From: a virus
Direction: 5' to 3' (one strand)
DNA length: 64,000 nucleotides
Virus record (IMG/VR): IMGVR_UViG_3300030503_000315
Location: 1-64,000 of that record
The number at the start of each line of letters is the position of its first letter. Position 1 is the stretch's first letter. Positions 61,149-64,000 of the stretch are shown in pieces. The notes beneath the pieces were generated by a model. It did no database searches. It had not been told where the DNA came from and worked only from the letters and a program-made list of their open reading frames with translations. The position numbers were made by a program, and so were the translations under genes.

Positions 61149-61460
61149 TTAGTTCCGATCTTCAAGCGACGTAATTTTTGTTCGGTTGGAATCTGCAGGT
61201 TCCAGTTCGATCTCGAACTTACCTTTGGAGAATCTGTACGGAGGATTCTCCGGCTTACCTCGAAATTCCCAACCTTCATTCTGCAAACACAATGTTACTT
61301 CGTGTGGTGTAGCTTCTAGGATAGCGTACTTTGCGTACTCATCCGGACGGTCGTAGGAAAAATGCAAAGTACGTAGCCAGTTATCGAAAGAATCAGCCTC
61401 TCTTACCATCCCATCTTCGTCAGTTGATGCTAAGCGTAGAGCGGAGTTAATCTTCATCAT
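61149..61460 (-). CDS. Leader-bearing internal head protein (MKINSALRL)
   Basis: 103 residues. MMKINSALRLASTDE is the leader (second Met may be the start). The body (VTLCLQNEGWEFRGKPENPP, then FEIELEPAD) matches the helix-GW-F-beta pattern of the proteins at 51094 and 53500. Probably packaged and trimmed. Function unknown. Confidence 0.65.
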   Translation of the reverse strand: MMKINSALRLASTDEDGMVREADSFDNWLRTLHFSYDRPDEYAKYAILEATPHEVTLCLQNEGWEFRGKPENPPYRFSKGKFEIELEPADSNRTKITSLEDRN

Positions 61461-61471
61461 AATCTTATACT

Positions 61472-62011
61472 TTAGATCGATGCGATCTTTTGAAGAGATG
61501 CGTGCTCGGATGGACGTGTGGAGCTAATCAACTTACTTGCTGATTGACGTATTGCGGACACTAGTTTTTGCCCAGAATTATGCTGAGTCGCATAGGCTGC
61601 AGAGACCCCGTACAGGTCAATATGAAAGCCTAAAGTATCAGTACTTGCGCGGTAGGTAACGTACAGGGTAACATTCTTGCCCACCATCCATTGTACGGCT
61701 TCTTCATTAGGGAATTTCACCGGAAGGCCACTACCTAATTTCTCAGTTATGGTGTGTACTACGTGGTCAGCCTCAGGAGACATATTCTCTGACATAGCGG
61801 TCATTTTAGTAGTCTGAAGTCTGACAATCGCATTAGCAAGAGTGGATGAAGCTTGGTGAGTTTTCTTCTTGTAGATATACATGGTCAACGGCCAGTTGTT
61901 CTTGCCGTGGCCACCTTTTGCCGCAGACTTCGACTCATCCCACTTCTTTTCCAAGGTCTTCTTCGACCCTTTGCCCTCGCGGGCATCCTTATTGATCTTG
62001 CTTGTCGGCAT
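61472..62011 (-). CDS. Basic late protein with internal RL-motif
   Basis: 179 residues from ATG 62011 (MPTSKINKDAREGKGS), chosen for GGAGG five bases upstream; longer starts overlap the previous gene. A basic N-terminal part is followed by ANAIVRLQTTKMTA (near 62-75), reminiscent of the leader core at an internal place, and an alpha/beta domain (NVTLYVTYRASTDTLGFHID). It resembles leader proteins in layout and may be processed at that site. Confidence 0.55.
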   Translation of the reverse strand: MPTSKINKDAREGKGSKKTLEKKWDESKSAAKGGHGKNNWPLTMYIYKKKTHQASSTLANAIVRLQTTKMTAMSENMSPEADHVVHTITEKLGSGLPVKFPNEEAVQWMVGKNVTLYVTYRASTDTLGFHIDLYGVSAAYATQHNSGQKLVSAIRQSASKLISSTRPSEHASLQKIASI

Positions 62012-62022
62012 TTCAACCTCCA

Positions 62023-62679
62023 TCAACGTCCATATGGATGAAGTAGCTTGAGCTGTTTCTCTCGCTCCTTCACATACTGTTCCGTGGAAATAAATTTGTG
62101 ATTCGACCACCCTGTCATGACCTGAACATTGTGTATGGGTACATTCACTATATCCAGGATAACTTCCTGTTGAGAATCTCGGAACTCTAATCCTTCCGAG
62201 AAGTATTTTCTTTGATCGTTGAAGTGTTCAATCCAGGCACACCAGGATTTATCTTTCCAAATAGAATCAACATCCAGGATGATGTCGGAATGTTTTGGTT
62301 TTATGGTAAGGAGAACTGCACTGGAATCATCTCCTGCGTCACCCATGGAGTTGCTAAAAAAGTAATCACCCATGAATTCGCGAATAACCTTCATGTCCTT
62401 TGTCCAGGACGAAGGTTTCTTTGCTCCGACCATCTTGTTCTCAATACACTTCATGAGATTTTTATCAGATAAGGCAATCACTCGATAGAGAGTGCCAGAG
62501 TACTGTCTGAATTTTGCTGGCCAGGGTTGCTTTTTGAGTTTCTTGGCTTCACCGGGTAGCGCACTATTTTGCCACTCGCCCAAGGTCTCTACCATATCCT
62601 CGGTAGGACCCGCTTCACCTTTCGCCATCATCAGGTGTTGCATCCTGCTTAGACGCGTCGAAGAATTTATTTTAATCAT
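62023..62679 (-). CDS. Leader-bearing ADP-ribosyltransferase-like protein
   Basis: 218 residues. Leader MIKINSSTRLSRM. The body shows the order of an ADP-ribosyltransferase fold: SGTLYRVIAL with R66, SSWTKD (90-95) at the STS position, AVLLTIKPKHSDIILDV and RDSQQEVILDI with Q170-x-E172 at the catalytic [QE]xE position. This fits a toxin-type ART acting on host proteins after injection, like T4 Alt, but identity with known ARTs is low and the STS motif is imperfect. It sits next to a second ART. Confidence 0.58.
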   Translation of the reverse strand: MIKINSSTRLSRMQHLMMAKGEAGPTEDMVETLGEWQNSALPGEAKKLKKQPWPAKFRQYSGTLYRVIALSDKNLMKCIENKMVGAKKPSSWTKDMKVIREFMGDYFFSNSMGDAGDDSSAVLLTIKPKHSDIILDVDSIWKDKSWCAWIEHFNDQRKYFSEGLEFRDSQQEVILDIVNVPIHNVQVMTGWSNHKFISTEQYVKEREKQLKLLHPYGR

Positions 62680-62686
62680 TTCTACC

Positions 62687-63433
62687 TCAGCTGCTATACT
62701 CGACAGTTATGATACGAGGCTGACCTCGCTTACCTGGTTTAATATCCACTACTTTATACTTAGCATCCTTGTTCAACAGAATCTCATTTTCCGAACGGGT
62801 TGCGTGCCCACCTTTCTTGAAAACGGAAAGACTATCGACGGAGATTGCTTTGCTACCCTTCGGCACTTGAATCTTCAGTATCGTTGGATTATCACCACGA
62901 GAAAAGTTGTCCGCGGTGTCCTTGTCAGTTGACGTCGATCCATATCCACGATCTTCAAAGGACTCGCCGACTTTCAGATCCTTGAACATATCCATTTCAG
63001 TTGCACCAACACCACGATAGACTTCAAGAGGTTCAGTTGTCTTGGCCTTATCGAATGCTTGTTCAACCAACTTCATTTCCTTTCTATCTGCTGCAGGAAT
63101 ATTCTTCCCCGCACGCAACGCCTTGTTAACCGATTGGTACATCACACCAGTATATTCTTTCAGCGCCTGCACTTCTTTGGGATCAAGTGTAACTGAAGCC
63201 GCTTTGTGTGCTGCTTTACCTTTGGCTACTTTCCCCGCAGGCTGCTCAACTTCAGGACTCGGTACCACTTTGGGTTTTGACTGTGGTTCTGCAACCCCTG
63301 TCTTTCCATACTTACTACGAGGATGTCTCTTTAAGTACTGCTCTTGCTTTTCCTTACTGAGGTTGTCCCACCATCCTGCATCTATCTCGAAGGCAGTAGC
63401 GATCAACCTCCGGACAGAATTGATCTTTATCAT
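62687..63433 (-). CDS. Leader-bearing ADP-ribosyltransferase effector
   Basis: 248 residues. MIKINSVRRLIATA leader, then the WWDNLSKEKQEQYLKRHPRS module (21-40), a Lys/Pro-rich linker and a C-terminal ART domain with all R-S-E motifs: EVYRGVG (R140), YGSTSTD (STS at 166-168) and RSENEILL (E215-x-E217). ExE predicts Arg-specific or related mono-ADP-ribosylation. Packaging with DNA and injection to modify host RNA polymerase or translation factors, as T4 Alt does, is the natural model. The target is not known. Confidence 0.82.
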   Translation of the reverse strand: MIKINSVRRLIATAFEIDAGWWDNLSKEKQEQYLKRHPRSKYGKTGVAEPQSKPKVVPSPEVEQPAGKVAKGKAAHKAASVTLDPKEVQALKEYTGVMYQSVNKALRAGKNIPAADRKEMKLVEQAFDKAKTTEPLEVYRGVGATEMDMFKDLKVGESFEDRGYGSTSTDKDTADNFSRGDNPTILKIQVPKGSKAISVDSLSVFKKGGHATRSENEILLNKDAKYKVVDIKPGKRGQPRIITVEYSS

Positions 63434-63435
63434 AG

Positions 63436-64000
63436 CTAGCCCATATGTCGTTCTTGGTGTTCTTCAATCTCACGCTTAGACCAGTCCTCTGAATTGATAT
63501 TCAAAGCCTCACCTTTTGAGTGAACATACTTTGCCTCACCAACCTGGTTGTCTTTGGAGTCGATGAGCTGGACAACCCAACTACGCGCCCCTTTGTCATA
63601 CCAACGTTCGATTTTCCACCCTGCTGGTAGCTTTTTATCTACTGATATAGCAGCTGCCTGTACGGTGTCTTTACATTTCCTCAAAAAGAAACGTAGGGTA
63701 TTCGTTGAAGGCTTATCTTTAAGTAACCAGGTGATCCCTGGATGCAGTGGCTGTGGGAATTCATTTGGTAGAAACCACTTGTATCCTCCCGATTCTTCAT
63801 TGATCTGAGGTTCGAACTCATGAGGAACCAGAGCCACGTAGTTGTAGTAGACGAACGATTTCTTTTGATCGTTGAATGGTGTCAAGGGACGTAGCTTCAT
63901 CGGACCTTGGTAACCTGTCTCTTCTAAAATTTCCCTACGCAACGCCTGGACGATCTCCTCATTGCCATCTATTGATCCACCAAACTGACCATAGGTATTA
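63436..64000 (-). CDS. Nudix hydrolase (5' end outside window)
   Basis: The frame is open through the right edge, so the N-terminus is missing; the visible part is 187 residues. It includes a complete Nudix box GSIDGNEEIVQALRREILEE-TGY (G-x5-E-x7-REILEE-x-G, near the edge), then NDQKKSFVYYNYVAL typical of the fold. The extra C-terminal 80 residues (KKLPAGWKIERWYDKGARSW) could be a separate domain. It would hydrolyse nucleoside diphosphate derivatives such as NADH, ADP-ribose or mRNA caps; its position next to ADP-ribosyltransferases is suggestive. No leader can be checked. Confidence 0.82.
   Translation of the reverse strand, partial: NTYGQFGGSIDGNEEIVQALRREILEETGYQGPMKLRPLTPFNDQKKSFVYYNYVALVPHEFEPQINEESGGYKWFLPNEFPQPLHPGITWLLKDKPSTNTLRFFLRKCKDTVQAAAISVDKKLPAGWKIERWYDKGARSWVVQLIDSKDNQVGEAKYVHSKGEALNINSEDWSKREIEEHQERHMG

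Noticed and set aside
1-64000. CRISPR array, tRNA or rRNA genes
   Set aside because: No regular short direct repeats with unique spacers and no cloverleaf-like segments were noticed; fibre repeats are coding.

Overview
This window looks like part of the genome of a large (jumbo-type) tailed phage with a contractile tail, probably infecting a Gram-negative bacterium. It carries a tail sheath, a tail tube, a T4-like prohead protease with acidic core proteins, several repeat-built tail fibres and a full replisome accessory set. There are no host-type metabolic operons, rRNAs or tRNAs. Genes are packed with ATGA-type overlaps and good Shine-Dalgarno sites. The host and closest relative cannot be told from sequence alone.

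Layout. (1) 1-6463, minus strand: two paralogous tail fibres (one cut by the window edge), a kelch-like fibre-tip protein and a repeat-containing homing-type endonuclease. (2) 6467-29137, plus strand, the DNA-metabolism operon: Cas4/RecB-like nuclease, methyltransferase, clamp loader, gp46/Rad50-like ATPase, sliding clamp, SF2 helicase, possible helicase loader, DnaB-like helicase, HNH nuclease, nucleotide-handling enzymes, phosphoesterase and a BCS1-like AAA ATPase, plus many small unknown genes. A bidirectional terminator closes it at 29145-29174. (3) 29196-49274, minus strand, the morphogenesis block: fibre, tail tube, tail sheath, acidic core proteins, major capsid protein (MCP), prohead protease, head proteins and a giant SNF2-like helicase. 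(4) 49290-64000, minus strand: a dense array of small virion or internal-head proteins and likely injected effectors, including two ADP-ribosyltransferase-like proteins, two acetyltransferase-like proteins and a Nudix hydrolase at the right edge.

Two patterns are the most interesting. First, at least thirteen late proteins start with the same short leader, consensus M-x(0-3)-[IV]-N-[SA]-x-x-R-L-x-A-[ST]. Variants also occur inside core proteins and near the MCP N-terminus. The simplest reading is a capsid-targeting propeptide cut by the prohead protease, like the T4 internal-protein system but much larger and attached to enzymes. Second, the plus-strand replication operon contains mini-genes that resemble pieces of this phage's own MCP (7975-9343) and of its own tail sheath C-terminal domain (21124-23283). 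Several carry the MCP-like N-terminal tag, and one appears to join MCP pieces in permuted order. I know of no described function for such a set; they could be assembly regulators, specialised virion parts or decoys for capsid- or tail-sensing defences. Homology claims rest on by-eye alignment within the window.

No gap longer than 300 bases lacks a gene; the longest are the 48811-49016 and 40872-41038 leader/terminator regions.
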